Source: Vandammella animalimorsus
Lineage (GTDB): Bacteria; Pseudomonadota; Gammaproteobacteria; Burkholderiales; Burkholderiaceae_C
Reading direction: 5' to 3'
NCBI RefSeq assembly: GCF_002285265.1
Contig: NZ_NSJB01000011.1
Location: forward strand, 1 to 64,000
DNA length: 64,000 nucleotides
The notes under the pieces were generated by a model that did not search any database, had not been told where the DNA came from, and worked only from the letters and a program-made list of their open reading frames with translations. Shown here one piece after another: positions 1 through 11,306 of the stretch; the first letter of the stretch is position 1; each line of letters begins with the position of its first letter. The translations under genes were made by a program, and so were the position numbers.

Positions 1-200
1 CGCAGTTCTACTTCCGCACCACCGACGTGACCGGCTCCATCGAACTGCCCGAGGGCAAGGAAATGGTCATGCCTGGCGACAACGTCAGCATCACCGTCAA
101 GCTGATCGCCCCGATCGCCATGGAAGAAGGTCTGCGCTTTGCGATCCGCGAAGGCGGTCGTACCGTCGGCGCTGGCGTGGTGGCCAAGATCATTGCCTAA
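1..200 (+). CDS. tuf: Elongation factor Tu, C-terminal end (partial)
   Basis: This is the last 65 codons of EF-Tu, the GTPase that delivers aminoacyl-tRNA to the ribosome; the 5' part lies outside the window. The reading frame starts at base 3 and ends with TAA at 198-200. Typical C-terminal barrel residues are visible ([18 protein letters not shown], then MVMPGDN and [15 protein letters not shown]). rpsJ follows 26 bp downstream, the usual end of the str operon in this group, so the two are probably cotranscribed. Confidence 0.97.
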   Translation, partial: QFYFRTTDVTGSIELPEGKEMVMPGDNVSITVKLIAPIAMEEGLRFAIREGGRTVGAGVVAKIIA

Positions 201-226
201 CTCTCAGGTGAGAAGGAAGCCACACC

Positions 227-538
227 GTGAGCAAGCAAAAGATCCGTATCCGCCTCAAGGCCTTCGATTACAAGCTGATCGACCAGTCGGCCGCTGAAAT
301 CGTTGATACCGCCAAGCGCACCGGCGCCATCGTCAAGGGCCCCGTGCCCCTGCCCACGCGCTTCAAGCGTTTCGACATCCTGCGTTCGCCGCACGTCAAC
401 AAGAGCAGCCGCGACCAGCTGGAGATCCGCACGCACCAGCGTCTGATGGACATCGTCGACCCGACCGACAAGACCGTCGATGCGCTGATGAAGCTGGACC
501 TGCCCGCTGGCGTGGACGTGGAGATCAAGCTGCAGTAA
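227..538 (+). CDS. rpsJ: 30S ribosomal protein S10
   Basis: S10 (103 aa, the usual length) is a small-subunit protein that also serves as NusE in antitermination. The sequence opens [19 protein letters not shown] and contains the conserved GPVPLPTR loop and a RTHQRLMDI segment. The start is GTG at 227, preceded by a purine-rich Shine-Dalgarno run (AGAAGGAAG, 211-219). It follows tuf closely, but a strong terminator comes directly after it. Here it therefore looks like the last gene of the str transcript rather than the first gene of the S10 operon. Confidence 0.97.
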   Translation: MSKQKIRIRLKAFDYKLIDQSAAEIVDTAKRTGAIVKGPVPLPTRFKRFDILRSPHVNKSSRDQLEIRTHQRLMDIVDPTDKTVDALMKLDLPAGVDVEIKLQ

Positions 539-564
539 GCCGCTGAGCCTGGCCTCATCAAGAA

Positions 565-597
565 GCCTGTGTCGTTTTGGCGGCACAGGCTTTTTTT
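565..597 (+). terminator. Rho-independent terminator after rpsJ
   Basis: A GCCTGTG arm (565-571) pairs with CACAGGC (584-590) and is followed at once by seven T residues (591-597). It lies 27 bp after the rpsJ stop. With the promoter at 670-698 it separates tuf-rpsJ from rplC and the genes after it. Confidence 0.85.
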
Positions 598-669
598 CTT
601 GGCGCTGCCAATGCTGTGCCTGCCATGGCATTTGGGCGGTGATTGCAGGGCTTGGCATGGGGTGCAGGC

Positions 670-698
670 TTGCCGTTTGTTTTTTGGCTGGCTATAAT
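670..698 (+). promoter_or_regulatory. Sigma-70-type promoter for the rplC operon
   Basis: TTGCCG (670-675) and a perfect TATAAT (693-698) are separated by 17 bp. The sequence around it is more AT-rich than its neighbours. The predicted start is near 705, which leaves an untranslated leader of about 150 nt before rplC. No other good promoter was seen between rpsJ and rplC. Confidence 0.8.
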
Positions 699-765
699 CG
701 CGGGCTTCGCCTGTTGGGCGCCATTTTTTGGCTTGCCTGGGGGCGGAGATTTTTTCAACAACCTT

Positions 766-840
766 CTCTCACGCTGGCGTCATGATCGGATGTGATGGCT
801 GGCAAACGCATGCCGCCAATTGCAGTGGCTGCGGTGAGAG
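766..840 (+). promoter_or_regulatory. Possible structured mRNA leader of the rplC operon
   Basis: In the leader between the promoter and rplC, CTCTCAC (766-772) is complementary to GTGAGAG (834-840). A second pair, TGGCG (775-779) with CGCCA (814-818), nests inside it. The closing strand ends 15 nt before the rplC ATG, so folding could expose or hide the translation start. In other bacteria S10-type operons are controlled by ribosomal proteins binding such leaders; applying that here is inference. Confidence 0.4.
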
Positions 841-859
841 TTCTGGAGCAAAACAATGA
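782..859 (+). CDS. Possible 25-codon upstream ORF overlapping the rplC start
   Basis: An ATG at 782 opens a 25-codon frame (begins [17 protein letters not shown]) whose TGA stop (857-859) overlaps the rplC ATG in an ATGA arrangement. That geometry is typical of translational coupling. No clear Shine-Dalgarno sequence precedes it, so it may be chance. It lies across the leader stems, so its translation would disrupt them. Confidence 0.25.
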   Translation: MIGCDGWQTHAANCSGCGESSGAKQ

Positions 860-1515
860 GTCTGAGTAACTCCCTGGGGTTGCTGGGCCGCAAGGTGGGC
901 ATGATGCGCCTTTTCACCGATGACGGGGAATCCATCCCCGTGACGGTGGTGGACGTGTCGGACAACCGCGTGACCCAGGTCAAGACCCAAGAGAACGACG
1001 GATACACCGCTTTGCAGCTGACCTTCGGGTCGCGCAAGGCATCGCGTGTCACCAAGCCCGAGGCTGGGCATCTGGCCAAGGCCGGCGTCGAAGCGGGCGA
1101 GATCGTGCGCGAATTCCGCGTTACCGAGGAAACCGCTGGTCAGTACGCCGCTGGCGCCAATGTGCCGGTGGCCAACCTGTTTGCCGCAGGCCAGAAAGTG
1201 GATGTGCAGGGCACGTCCATCGGTAAGGGCTACGCCGGCACCATCAAGCGCCACAACTTCGGCTCGCAGCGCGCCTCGCACGGTAACAGCCGCTCGCACA
1301 ATGTGCCCGGCTCGATCGGCATGGCGCAGGACCCTGGTCGCATCTTCCCGGGCAAGCGCATGACTGGCCACATGGGCGATGAGACAGTGACCACGCAGAA
1401 CCTGGACATCGTGCGCGTCGACGAAGCGCGCCAGCTGCTGCTCATCAAGGGCGCCATTCCCGGTGCCAAAGGTGGTTTCGTGACGGTTCGTCCTGCTGTG
1501 AAGGGAGCGAAGTGA
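856..1515 (+). CDS. rplC: 50S ribosomal protein L3
   Basis: L3 (219 aa) is an early-assembly large-subunit protein near the peptidyl-transferase centre. Recognisable segments are [14 protein letters not shown] near the N-terminus, the central [12 protein letters not shown] with the following [18 protein letters not shown], and [16 protein letters not shown] Shine-Dalgarno sequence sits just upstream of the ATG at 856. Its TGA stop overlaps the rplD ATG by one base. It is the first gene of the transcription unit that starts near 705. Confidence 0.97.
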   Translation: MSLSNSLGLLGRKVGMMRLFTDDGESIPVTVVDVSDNRVTQVKTQENDGYTALQLTFGSRKASRVTKPEAGHLAKAGVEAGEIVREFRVTEETAGQYAAGANVPVANLFAAGQKVDVQGTSIGKGYAGTIKRHNFGSQRASHGNSRSHNVPGSIGMAQDPGRIFPGKRMTGHMGDETVTTQNLDIVRVDEARQLLLIKGAIPGAKGGFVTVRPAVKGAK

Positions 1516-2132
1516 TGCAAGTAGAGCTCCTCAACGATCAAGGCCAGGCCTCGACCTGTGATGTGCCCGAGGCACTGTTTGGTCGTGACTACAACGAAGC
1601 GCTGATCCACCAGATCGTCGTGGCCTACCAGGCCAATGCCCGCCAGGGTACGCGTGCGCAAAAGGACCGCCAGCAGGTGCGTCACTCGACCAAGAAGCCG
1701 TTCCGCCAGAAGGGCACCGGCAATGCGCGCGCCGGCATGACGTCCTCGCCGCTGTGGCGTGGGGGCGGTCGCGTGTTCCCCAACCTGCCTGAAGAGAACT
1801 TCTCGCACAAGGTCAATAAAAAGCAGTACCGCGCCGGCATCGCCTCGATCTTCTCGAAGCTGGTGGCCGATGGCCGTCTGTCCGTTGTCGAGGACATCAA
1901 GCTCGACAGCCCCAAGACCAAGGCGTTCGCTTCCAAACTCAAGAACATGAAGGTCGATTCCGCGCTGCTGATCGCCGATGAGGTCGATGAGAACCTCTAT
2001 CTGGCATCGCGCAACCTGGCCAACGTGTATGTCATCGAGCCCCGTTACGTCGATCCTCTCTCGCTGGTGCACTTCAAGAAAGTGCTGGTGACCAAGGGTG
2101 CGGTTGACAAGCTCCAGGAGATGTTCGCATGA
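1515..2132 (+). CDS. rplD: 50S ribosomal protein L4
   Basis: L4 (205 aa) lines the exit tunnel and, in enterobacteria, represses its own operon. The sequence shows the loop residues [16 protein letters not shown] and [14 protein letters not shown] chose ATG 1515, which shares its A with the rplC stop (TGATG). A GTG three bases earlier would add one residue. The stop overlaps the rplW start by 4 bp (ATGA), so rplC, rplD and rplW are translationally coupled. Confidence 0.96.
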   Translation: MQVELLNDQGQASTCDVPEALFGRDYNEALIHQIVVAYQANARQGTRAQKDRQQVRHSTKKPFRQKGTGNARAGMTSSPLWRGGGRVFPNLPEENFSHKVNKKQYRAGIASIFSKLVADGRLSVVEDIKLDSPKTKAFASKLKNMKVDSALLIADEVDENLYLASRNLANVYVIEPRYVDPLSLVHFKKVLVTKGAVDKLQEMFA

Positions 2133-2464
2133 GCCGCATCAATCCGACCCCCAAAGAGCGCCAGTTCAGCGAAGGCCGCCTGTACCAGGTGCTGGTTGCT
2201 CCCATCGTTTCGGAGAAGGCCACATTCGCGGCCGAAAGCTCCAACGCCGTGACCTTCAAGGTCCTGCGTGATGCCACCAAAGCCGAGATCAAGGCAGCCG
2301 TCGAGTTGCTGTTCAAGGTCGAGGTCGAGGGCGTCTCCGTCGTCAACGTCAAAGGCAAGACCAAGCGCTTTGGGCGCACCATCGGCCGCCGCGATCACGT
2401 GCGCAAGGCCTATGTGCGCCTCAAGGAAGGTCAGGCGCTGAACCTGTCCGGGGAGGCTGCGTAA
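2129..2464 (+). CDS. rplW: 50S ribosomal protein L23
   Basis: L23 (111 aa) binds 23S rRNA at the tunnel exit and docks trigger factor and SRP. Family landmarks are [12 protein letters not shown] and [15 protein letters not shown]. The first 15 residues ([15 protein letters not shown]) are an extension also common in betaproteobacterial L23. The start overlaps the rplD stop by 4 bp and rplB follows after 3 bp. Confidence 0.96.
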   Translation: MSRINPTPKERQFSEGRLYQVLVAPIVSEKATFAAESSNAVTFKVLRDATKAEIKAAVELLFKVEVEGVSVVNVKGKTKRFGRTIGRRDHVRKAYVRLKEGQALNLSGEAA

Positions 2465-2467
2465 ACC

Positions 2468-3295
2468 ATGGCTATCATCAAACTCAAACCCCAGACGCCC
2501 GGTCAGCGCGGTGCGGTGAAGATCTCCCGCGCCCACCTGCACAAGGGCAAGGGCTACGCTCCGCTGCTGGAGTCGCAGCACCAGAAATCCGGCCGCAACA
2601 ACAACGGCCACATCACCACGCGCCACAAGGGCGGCGGCCACAAGCACCACTATCGTGTGGTGGATTTCCGCCGCAACGACAAGGACGGCATCCCGGCCAA
2701 GATCGAGCGCATCGAGTACGACCCGAACCGCTCGGCCCATCTGGCGCTGGTGCTGTACGCCGATGGCGAGCGCCGCTACATCATTGCGCCGCGCGGCCTG
2801 GAAGTGGGCGCCAGCATCGTCTCTGGCTCCGAGGCCCCGATCAAGGCCGGCAATACGCTGCCGATCCGCAACATCCCGGTGGGTTCGACCATCCACTGCA
2901 TCGAGCTGCAGCCTGGCGCTGGCGCGCAAATCGCCCGCTCGGCTGGCACCTCGGCCACGCTGCTGGCCCGTGAGGGCGTTTATGCCCAGGTGCGCCTGCG
3001 CTCTGGCGAAGTGCGCAAGGTGCACATCGAGTGCCGCGCCACGATCGGCGAGGTCGCCAACGAAGAGCACAGCCTGCGCCGTTTCGGCAAGGCCGGCGTC
3101 AAGCGCTGGATGGGTATTCGCCCGACCGTGCGCGGCGTGGTGATGAACCCGATCGACCACCCGCACGGTGGTGGTGAAGGCCGCACGGGCGAAGGCCGTC
3201 ATCCTGTGGATCCATGGGGCAACCTGACCAAGGGCTACAGGACCCGTAATAACAAGCGGACACAGACTTTCATTGTGTCGCGTCGTAAGAAATAA
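2468..3295 (+). CDS. rplB: 50S ribosomal protein L2
   Basis: L2 (275 aa, normal length) is a primary 23S rRNA-binding protein needed for subunit joining. The diagnostic C-terminal stretch [20 protein letters not shown] is present, as are [17 protein letters not shown] and a basic tail ending VSRRKK. It sits between rplW and rpsS in the standard order with short spacers. Confidence 0.98.
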   Translation: MAIIKLKPQTPGQRGAVKISRAHLHKGKGYAPLLESQHQKSGRNNNGHITTRHKGGGHKHHYRVVDFRRNDKDGIPAKIERIEYDPNRSAHLALVLYADGERRYIIAPRGLEVGASIVSGSEAPIKAGNTLPIRNIPVGSTIHCIELQPGAGAQIARSAGTSATLLAREGVYAQVRLRSGEVRKVHIECRATIGEVANEEHSLRRFGKAGVKRWMGIRPTVRGVVMNPIDHPHGGGEGRTGEGRHPVDPWGNLTKGYRTRNNKRTQTFIVSRRKK

Positions 3296-3307
3296 GGGTA
3301 GGGCGCC

Positions 3308-3583
3308 ATGACACGTTCACTCAAGAAAGGTCCTTTCGTGGATCACCACCTGCTGGCCAAGGTCGAGAAGGCCGTCGCCGGCAAGGACAAGCGACCGGTC
3401 AAGACCTGGTCGCGCCGCTCCATGGTGCTGCCGGAGTTCATCGGTCTGACGATCGCTGTGCACAACGGCAAGCAGCATGTGCCTGTCTACGTTACCGATC
3501 AGATGGTTGGCCACAAGCTGGGCGAGTTCGCGCTCACCCGCACCTTCAAGGGCCACCCTGCTGACAAGAAAGCCAAGAAGTAA
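3308..3583 (+). CDS. rpsS: 30S ribosomal protein S19
   Basis: S19 (91 aa) binds the head of the 30S subunit with S13. It starts [20 protein letters not shown] and contains [16 protein letters not shown] and [16 protein letters not shown], all typical. It lies 12 bp after rplB and 11 bp before rplV. Confidence 0.97.
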   Translation: MTRSLKKGPFVDHHLLAKVEKAVAGKDKRPVKTWSRRSMVLPEFIGLTIAVHNGKQHVPVYVTDQMVGHKLGEFALTRTFKGHPADKKAKK

Positions 3584-3594
3584 GGAGTCCAACC

Positions 3595-3927
3595 ATGTCT
3601 GAAACACGTGCTGTACTCCGTGGCGTGCGCCTGTCTGCCGACAAGGGCCGCCTCGTGGCCGACCTGATCCGTGGCAAGAAGGTGGAGCAGGCCCTGAACA
3701 TCCTGCAGTTCTCGCCCAAGAAAGCGGCCGGCATCATCAAGAAAGTGCTGGAGTCGGCCATTGCCAACGCCGAGCACAACGACGGCGCCGACATCGACGA
3801 GCTGCGCGTCAAGACCATCTACGTCGAGCAGGGCATGACCCTCAAGCGCTTCACCGCACGCGCCAAGGGCCGTGGCAACCGCATCAGCAAACCCACCTGC
3901 CACGTCTACGTGACGGTGGGCTACTAA
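3595..3927 (+). CDS. rplV: 50S ribosomal protein L22
   Basis: L22 (110 aa) contacts all 23S domains and forms part of the exit-tunnel constriction. Recognisable blocks are the N-terminal [20 protein letters not shown] and the tip-loop region [25 protein letters not shown] sequence precedes the ATG. It is followed by rpsC after 14 bp. Confidence 0.97.
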   Translation: MSETRAVLRGVRLSADKGRLVADLIRGKKVEQALNILQFSPKKAAGIIKKVLESAIANAEHNDGADIDELRVKTIYVEQGMTLKRFTARAKGRGNRISKPTCHVYVTVGY

Positions 3928-3941
3928 GCCAGAGGACGACT

Positions 3942-4796
<855 letters not shown>

Positions 4797-4798
4797 GC

Positions 4799-5215
4799 AT
4801 GCTGCAACCTGCTCGCCGCAAATACCGCAAAGAGCAAAAGGGCCGCAACACCGGGATCGCAACCCGTGGCAACACGGTGGCGTTCGGTGAGTTTGGCCTG
4901 AAATCCACTGATCGCGGCCGCCTGACGGCGCGCCAGATCGAATCGGCGCGTCGCGCCATCACCCGCCACGTCAAGCGCGGCGGCCGCATCTGGATCCGCG
5001 TGTTCCCGGACAAGCCCATTTCCACCAAGCCCGCCGAAGTGCGTATGGGTAACGGCAAGGGCAATCCGGACTACTACGTGGCCGAGATCCAGCCGGGCAA
5101 GGTGATCTACGAGATCACTGGCGTGCCCGAGGAGCTGGCGCGTGAGGCGTTCCGCCTGGCTGCGGCCAAGCTGCCGCTGCGCACGACCTTCGTGACCCGC
5201 CAACTGGGCGCTTGA
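4799..5215 (+). CDS. rplP: 50S ribosomal protein L16
   Basis: L16 (138 aa) sits near the A-site and helps position aminoacyl-tRNA. It begins [17 protein letters not shown] and contains [18 protein letters not shown] and [11 protein letters not shown], which are diagnostic. The ATG is 2 bp after the rpsC stop, suggesting coupling. Confidence 0.97.
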   Translation: MLQPARRKYRKEQKGRNTGIATRGNTVAFGEFGLKSTDRGRLTARQIESARRAITRHVKRGGRIWIRVFPDKPISTKPAEVRMGNGKGNPDYYVAEIQPGKVIYEITGVPEELAREAFRLAAAKLPLRTTFVTRQLGA

Positions 5216-5231
5216 TTCAGGAGATACTCAC

Positions 5232-5462
5232 ATGGCTAAGAAATCGACTGAAAAGCAAAGCAAGGCCCAGGCACTGCGCGAGAAGGACGTTGCCGGTCTG
5301 AAAGAGGAAGTCAAATCGCTGCAAAAGGCCCACTTCGGCCTGCGCATGCAGGTGGCAACCCAGCAGCTGAACAACACTTCGGCACTGCGCACCACCCGCC
5401 GCGACATTGCCCGCGCCAAGACCATCCTGAACCAGAAGCAAGCCCAGGCCAAAGCCAGCTAA
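5232..5462 (+). CDS. rpmC: 50S ribosomal protein L29
   Basis: L29 (76 aa) surrounds the tunnel exit with L23. The [18 protein letters not shown] helix and the [15 protein letters not shown] segment identify it. It is about 12 residues longer than the typical 63-65 aa protein: an N-terminal [13 protein letters not shown] extension and a short Ala/Lys/Gln tail are added. It stands in the normal place between rplP and rpsQ. Confidence 0.95.
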   Translation: MAKKSTEKQSKAQALREKDVAGLKEEVKSLQKAHFGLRMQVATQQLNNTSALRTTRRDIARAKTILNQKQAQAKAS

Positions 5463-5471
5463 GGAGCCGAT

Positions 5472-5741
5472 ATGACGGAAGAAAAGAAATCCCTCAAGCG
5501 CACCTTGGTTGGCAAGGTGGTCAGCGACAAGCGCGCCAAGACCGTGACCGTGCTGGTGGAGCGCCGCGTCAAGCACCCGATCTACGGCAAGATCGTGATC
5601 CGTTCGAGCAAGTACCACGCCCACGACGAAGCGGGCGAGTACAAGCTGGGCGACACCATCGAGATCACCGAAAGCCGTCCGATCTCCAAGACCAAGACCT
5701 GGGTCGCTACCCGTCTGGTGCAAAAGGCCGCACTGGTCTGA
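5472..5741 (+). CDS. rpsQ: 30S ribosomal protein S17
   Basis: S17 (89 aa) is an OB-fold protein that binds 16S rRNA early in assembly. The blocks [20 protein letters not shown] and KYHAHDE followed by [19 protein letters not shown] identify it. It is the last gene of this operon; a terminator follows and rplN is not next, so the spc-type genes are elsewhere. Confidence 0.97.
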   Translation: MTEEKKSLKRTLVGKVVSDKRAKTVTVLVERRVKHPIYGKIVIRSSKYHAHDEAGEYKLGDTIEITESRPISKTKTWVATRLVQKAALV

Positions 5742-5793
5742 TGCGCAGGTGAATGCCGGCGCCTTGAATGGCGCACCGGCGCCAACCGCCCAA

Positions 5794-5829
5794 CAAAGCC
5801 CTGCAAGCAATTGCAGGGCTTTGTTTTTG
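5794..5829 (+). terminator. Rho-independent terminator after rpsQ
   Basis: A perfect 13-bp stem, CAAAGCCCTGCAA (5794-5806) with TTGCAGGGCTTTG (5811-5823), closes a GCAA tetraloop and is followed by a T-rich stretch. This ends the rplC-rpsQ operon. Confidence 0.92.
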
Positions 5830-5916
5830 TGGTTGGCTCAGCCGTTGCCATCTTGCCTGCACGCAAGCACAGGCCGCTGCGCTGGCGGGGGCCTGATCTG
5901 CGCGACAATCTCGGCC

Positions 5917-7038
5917 ATGACTTTTGCGCCGCTTCAAAACGACACTTTTTTGCGTGCCTGCCACCGTCAGGCCACCGACTACACCCCCTTGTGGATGATG
6001 CGCCAGGCCGGGCGCTATCTGCCCGAATACAAGGCCACGCGCGCCCAGGCCGGCAGCTTCATGGGCCTGGCCACGAATGTGGACTACGCCACCGAGGTGA
6101 CGCTGCAGCCGCTGCAGCGCTATGCGCTGGATGCGGCGATCCTGTTCTCCGACATCCTCACCGTGCCCGATGCCATGGGCCTGGGGCTGCATTTCGTCGA
6201 AGGCGAAGGCCCGCGCTTTGAGCGCTGCGCCGCCGATGAGGCCAGCATTGCCGCGCTGCGCGTGCCCGACATGGAGCGACTGCGCTACGTGTTCGATGCC
6301 GTGACCTCGATCCGCCGTGCGCTGGCCGGGCGGGTGCCGCTGATTGGCTTTTCCGGCAGCCCCTGGACGCTGGCCTGCTACATGGTCGAGGGCGGCAGCA
6401 GCTCCGACTACCGAAAGATCAAAACCCTGATGTATGCCCGCCCGGATCTGCTGCAGCGGCTGCTGCAGATCAATGCCGATGCCGTGGCCGTCTATTTGAA
6501 TGCCCAGATCCAGGCCGGCGCCCAGGCGGTGATGCTGTTCGACAGCTGGGGCGGGGTGCTGGCCGACAGCCATTTCCGCAGCTTCAGCCTGGCCCATACG
6601 GCGCGCGTGCTGGCGCAGCTGCAGCGCCACGGCCCCGATGGCAGCGACGTGCCGCGCATCGTGTTCACCAAGGGCGGGGCCTTGTGGCTGCAGGCCATGG
6701 CCGGGCTCGATTGCGAGGTGCTGGGGCTGGACTGGACGGCCAACCTGGCCCAGGCGCGCGCCCTGGTCGGCGGGCAGGCCGGCCAGCCGGGCAAGGCGTT
6801 GCAGGGCAACCTGGATCCGAACGTGCTGTTTGCCCCGCCGGCCGTGATCGAGCGGGAGGCGCAGCGCGTGCTTGAGGACTTTGGCCCCCCCCACACCGAC
6901 AAGGCCTGCAGCGGGCCCACGCACATCTTCAACCTGGGCCATGGCATCAGCCAATTCACCCCGCCCGAGCATGTGCATTGCCTGGTCGAAGCGGTGCACA
7001 GCCATTCGCGCCGCATGCGCCAGGCGGCGGCGCGCTGA
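5917..7038 (+). CDS. hemE: Uroporphyrinogen decarboxylase
   Basis: HemE removes four carboxyl groups from uroporphyrinogen III to give coproporphyrinogen III in haem synthesis; it is cytosolic. The 373-aa product has the N-terminal signature [16 protein letters not shown], the active-site region [16 protein letters not shown] and [14 protein letters not shown] start at ATG 5917 (MTFAPLQND). The frame is open further upstream, but that part runs through the rpsQ terminator and has no family similarity. A weak -10-like element (GACAAT) lies about 10 bp before the ATG, so the leader may be very short. Confidence 0.95.
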   Translation: MTFAPLQNDTFLRACHRQATDYTPLWMMRQAGRYLPEYKATRAQAGSFMGLATNVDYATEVTLQPLQRYALDAAILFSDILTVPDAMGLGLHFVEGEGPRFERCAADEASIAALRVPDMERLRYVFDAVTSIRRALAGRVPLIGFSGSPWTLACYMVEGGSSSDYRKIKTLMYARPDLLQRLLQINADAVAVYLNAQIQAGAQAVMLFDSWGGVLADSHFRSFSLAHTARVLAQLQRHGPDGSDVPRIVFTKGGALWLQAMAGLDCEVLGLDWTANLAQARALVGGQAGQPGKALQGNLDPNVLFAPPAVIEREAQRVLEDFGPPHTDKACSGPTHIFNLGHGISQFTPPEHVHCLVEAVHSHSRRMRQAAAR

Positions 7039-7260
7039 AGCAGGTGCAATCTTGGCTCTGAAGGCACGCCCTGCCAGGTGTAGCCCAGTGCTTTTGTACA
7101 CACCACGGGCCATGTGCCCGCTGGCAGCAGCCCGCCAAGCCGATGTTCTCAAGAATTACTCCTAACCCATTGATTTTCAATGGCTGCACAGTTTGCTTAA
7201 ATCGCAGGCAAGCTAAGCAAGGGCTTGATTTCACAGGCCCTGCGGGTGGATGCCTGCAGT

Positions 7261-7575
7261 TTCTCCACAAACTTGTCCACAGAAATTGGGGGTTATCCCT
7301 GAAATCGCTGCGCGCTCAAGCGCTTACGCGCGGTTGGGGCTGTCGCCGGGCATGCCAGCCGGGCATCACAGGCGCAGCAGGGGGCTTGGCCTCTGGCCTT
7401 ACCCACAGCGCCCTTCGCTGGGGCGCAAGGCTTTCTTCAAAAGGCTTGGGAAAATCGCAAATCCATGAATTCATTGGATTTTCTTTCGGTTTCAACATGT
7501 GCGAAGGTGCTGAGGCAAAGCCCTTGAGGCCGTGGCCACAGGCCCACAGGCCCGATATGCACAGACTTATCCACA
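7261..7575. promoter_or_regulatory. Cluster of DnaA-box-like sequences between hemE and priA
   Basis: The 610-bp spacer 7039-7648 has no convincing gene. It holds a consensus DnaA box TTATCCACA (7567-7575) and four near matches in the same orientation: TTCTCCACA (7261-7269), TTGTCCACA (7273-7281), TTATCCCTG (7293-7301) and TTACCCACA (7399-7407). Two AT-richer patches lie near 7141-7210 and 7455-7500. The spacer could be a DnaA-binding regulatory or titration site, or part of a replication origin. Which of these is correct cannot be told from the sequence alone. Confidence 0.5.
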
Positions 7576-7648
7576 TGGCGCGGGCAAGGGCCTGCCACGC
7601 GGCAGGCCGCTGCAGCCGTGCCCGCTGGCCACAACAGGGCAGCAGGGC

Positions 7649-9835
<2,187 letters not shown>

Positions 9836-9845
9836 GGCGGGTTTC

Positions 9846-10080
9846 AGAGCGCGTGCTGCTCGTACGCTGACAAATCCAAGACCTGGGCGCTGACTGGCAT
9901 CGCCATCTCGCAGGCCGCGCTCGTCATGCCCGCGAAGGCGGGCATCCAGCGCCACCCTCGCGCGCGAGCGGGGGGCAAACGGCAGCGCCGCCCGCCCGCG
10001 TCGCGGCCGGACACCCGCCTTCGCGGGTGTGACGAGAACAGGCGGCGCTTGCAGGAGCTGTCTTCATCAGAATCGAAGCC
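9846..10080. repeat. REP-pair repeat, copy R1
   Basis: First of four copies of a dispersed repeat (see R2, R3, R4). It starts AGAGCG and ends with the shared TCTTCATCAGAATCGAAGCC. It carries two hairpin modules (ATGCCCGC...GCGGGCAT and ACACCCGC...GCGGGTGT) in opposite orientation. At 235 bp it has a longer middle than R2 and R4, sharing segments with R3, and it lacks the terminal CGCTCTA. It fills the gap between priA and the next gene. Confidence 0.85.
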
Positions 10081-10139
10081 CTTGCGTCCAAGTGCAGGGC
10101 TGTTGCGATTCGTGCCTGCCAGCCCCGGCGAGCGGGCCG

Positions 10140-10838
10140 TCAGCGCGGCAGGCGCAGGCCGTCGGCGCCGATTTGCAGCGTGTCGGCCGGGGCGTGGAAG
10201 ACCGCTTCGAGCAGGTCCTTGGCCGAGCCGCGCAGGCGCTCGATGCTGGCGCGGTCGTTTTTCTGGACGGCCTGATACTGCATCATGCCCAGGATGATGT
10301 ATTCGAGGTATTTGTCCTTCATCTGGGCGCGCGAGAGCTGGCCCCAGCTGTCGGGCCTGGCGCGCGCCTCGCCTTCCAGCTGGCGGGTCAGCTGCTGCAG
10401 CGCTGACCCGTCGAGCAGGCGGCCGTGATAGACCATGTAGCTGCTGGCGATCATGAAGGCCGTGGCGGCCGGCAGCGTCGGGCGCTTGTGGCTGTTGCCG
10501 GGGATTTCGGTGTAGCCGCGCCCGGCGCTGGCATACAGGCGGCTGCCGGCCTCGCGGTATTCGGCCGGCATGGCCTGGGTCATTTTTTCGGCCGCGTCAT
10601 TGATGTCCGAGCCCCACAGGATGCTCAGCGGCTGCAGGATTGGCGGCTGCTCGGGCGCGGCGCGGCGGCTGCCCGCGCCCAGATCGTCCTTGCTCAGCTC
10701 GGCCGCGGCGTTGGCGTAGGCAAAGCCCGCGGTCATGGTGTAGCCCAGATCGGGCACCCAGGCGCTCTGGGCTTGCGCCGGCTGGGCGCCGAAAAGAATG
10801 CTGAGAACACTGGCGCCGATCAACACCATGCGTTTCAT
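10140..10838 (-). CDS. Secreted protein of unknown function
   Basis: A 232-aa protein with a clear N-terminal signal peptide (MKRMVLIGASVLSILFGA, cleavage probably after AQA near residue 23), so it is likely periplasmic or secreted. The mature part is mostly predicted helical, has no cysteine pairs and no motif I can assign. The start at 10838 is supported by an AAGGAG Shine-Dalgarno sequence. It is flanked on both sides by repeats and looks monocistronic. It may belong to a DUF family of small exported proteins, but I cannot name one securely. Confidence 0.75.
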   Translation of the reverse strand: MKRMVLIGASVLSILFGAQPAQAQSAWVPDLGYTMTAGFAYANAAAELSKDDLGAGSRRAAPEQPPILQPLSILWGSDINDAAEKMTQAMPAEYREAGSRLYASAGRGYTEIPGNSHKRPTLPAATAFMIASSYMVYHGRLLDGSALQQLTRQLEGEARARPDSWGQLSRAQMKDKYLEYIILGMMQYQAVQKNDRASIERLRGSAKDLLEAVFHAPADTLQIGADGLRLPR

Positions 10839-10910
10839 GGCCTGCTCCTTGGAAGTTGCAACAGCCCGGCAGTCTGTGGCAATGGCCGGGCCTGTCAAGG
10901 CCAGGGCGTA

Positions 10911-11073
10911 AGAACCTGTTCAAAATCTCAGTGCGAGTGGGCAAGAAGCGGTTTGGGATGGGCTGCAAGGCGCAAAACGCAGCCATGGCTGGGGCTATGG
11001 CGAGGCTTTGCAACGCGGCAGACCGCCCAAATCCGCTTGATTGCACACCGCGCAGAGATTTTGAACAGGTTCT
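10911..11073. mobile_element. MITE-like element M1 with 19-bp terminal inverted repeats
   Basis: AGAACCTGTTCAAAATCTC (10911-10929) is repeated in perfect inverted orientation at 11055-11073. The 163-bp element has no coding capacity. Its interior is itself partly palindromic, with GCAAGGCG and TTTGCAACGC segments resembling M2 at 48554. The right end abuts REP-pair R2 with no spacer. No transposase with matching ends is in the window. Confidence 0.75.
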
Positions 11074-11280
11074 AGAGCGTGTTCTGCTCGAACATTGACA
11101 AATCCAAGACCTGGCCGCTGACGGGCATCTCAATCTCGCAGGTGGATCTCGTCATGCCCGCGAAGGCGGGCATCCAGCGCCGCCTCTGTCAGCGTCGCGA
11201 CTGGACACCCGCCTGCGCGGGTGTGACGAGAACCAGCGGCGCTTGCAGGAAGTGTCTTCATCAGAATCGAAGCCGCTCTA
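11073..11280. repeat. REP-pair repeat, copy R2
   Basis: A complete copy bounded by 7-bp inverted ends TAGAGCG (11073-11079) and CGCTCTA (11274-11280). Hairpin modules are at 11154-11173 (ATGCCCGC / GCGGGCAT) and 11205-11224 (ACACCCGC / GCGGGTGT). The second module, reverse-complemented, matches the first with compensating base changes. It is nearly identical in layout to R4. Confidence 0.88.
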
Positions 11281-11306
11281 AGCAGCTGTTGTGCAGGTGG
11301 CGGCTT

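Noticed and set aside
7039-7648. A definite chromosomal oriC
   Set aside because: The boxes are suggestive, but dnaA/dnaN are not here and no skew data are available; only a DnaA-box cluster is claimed.
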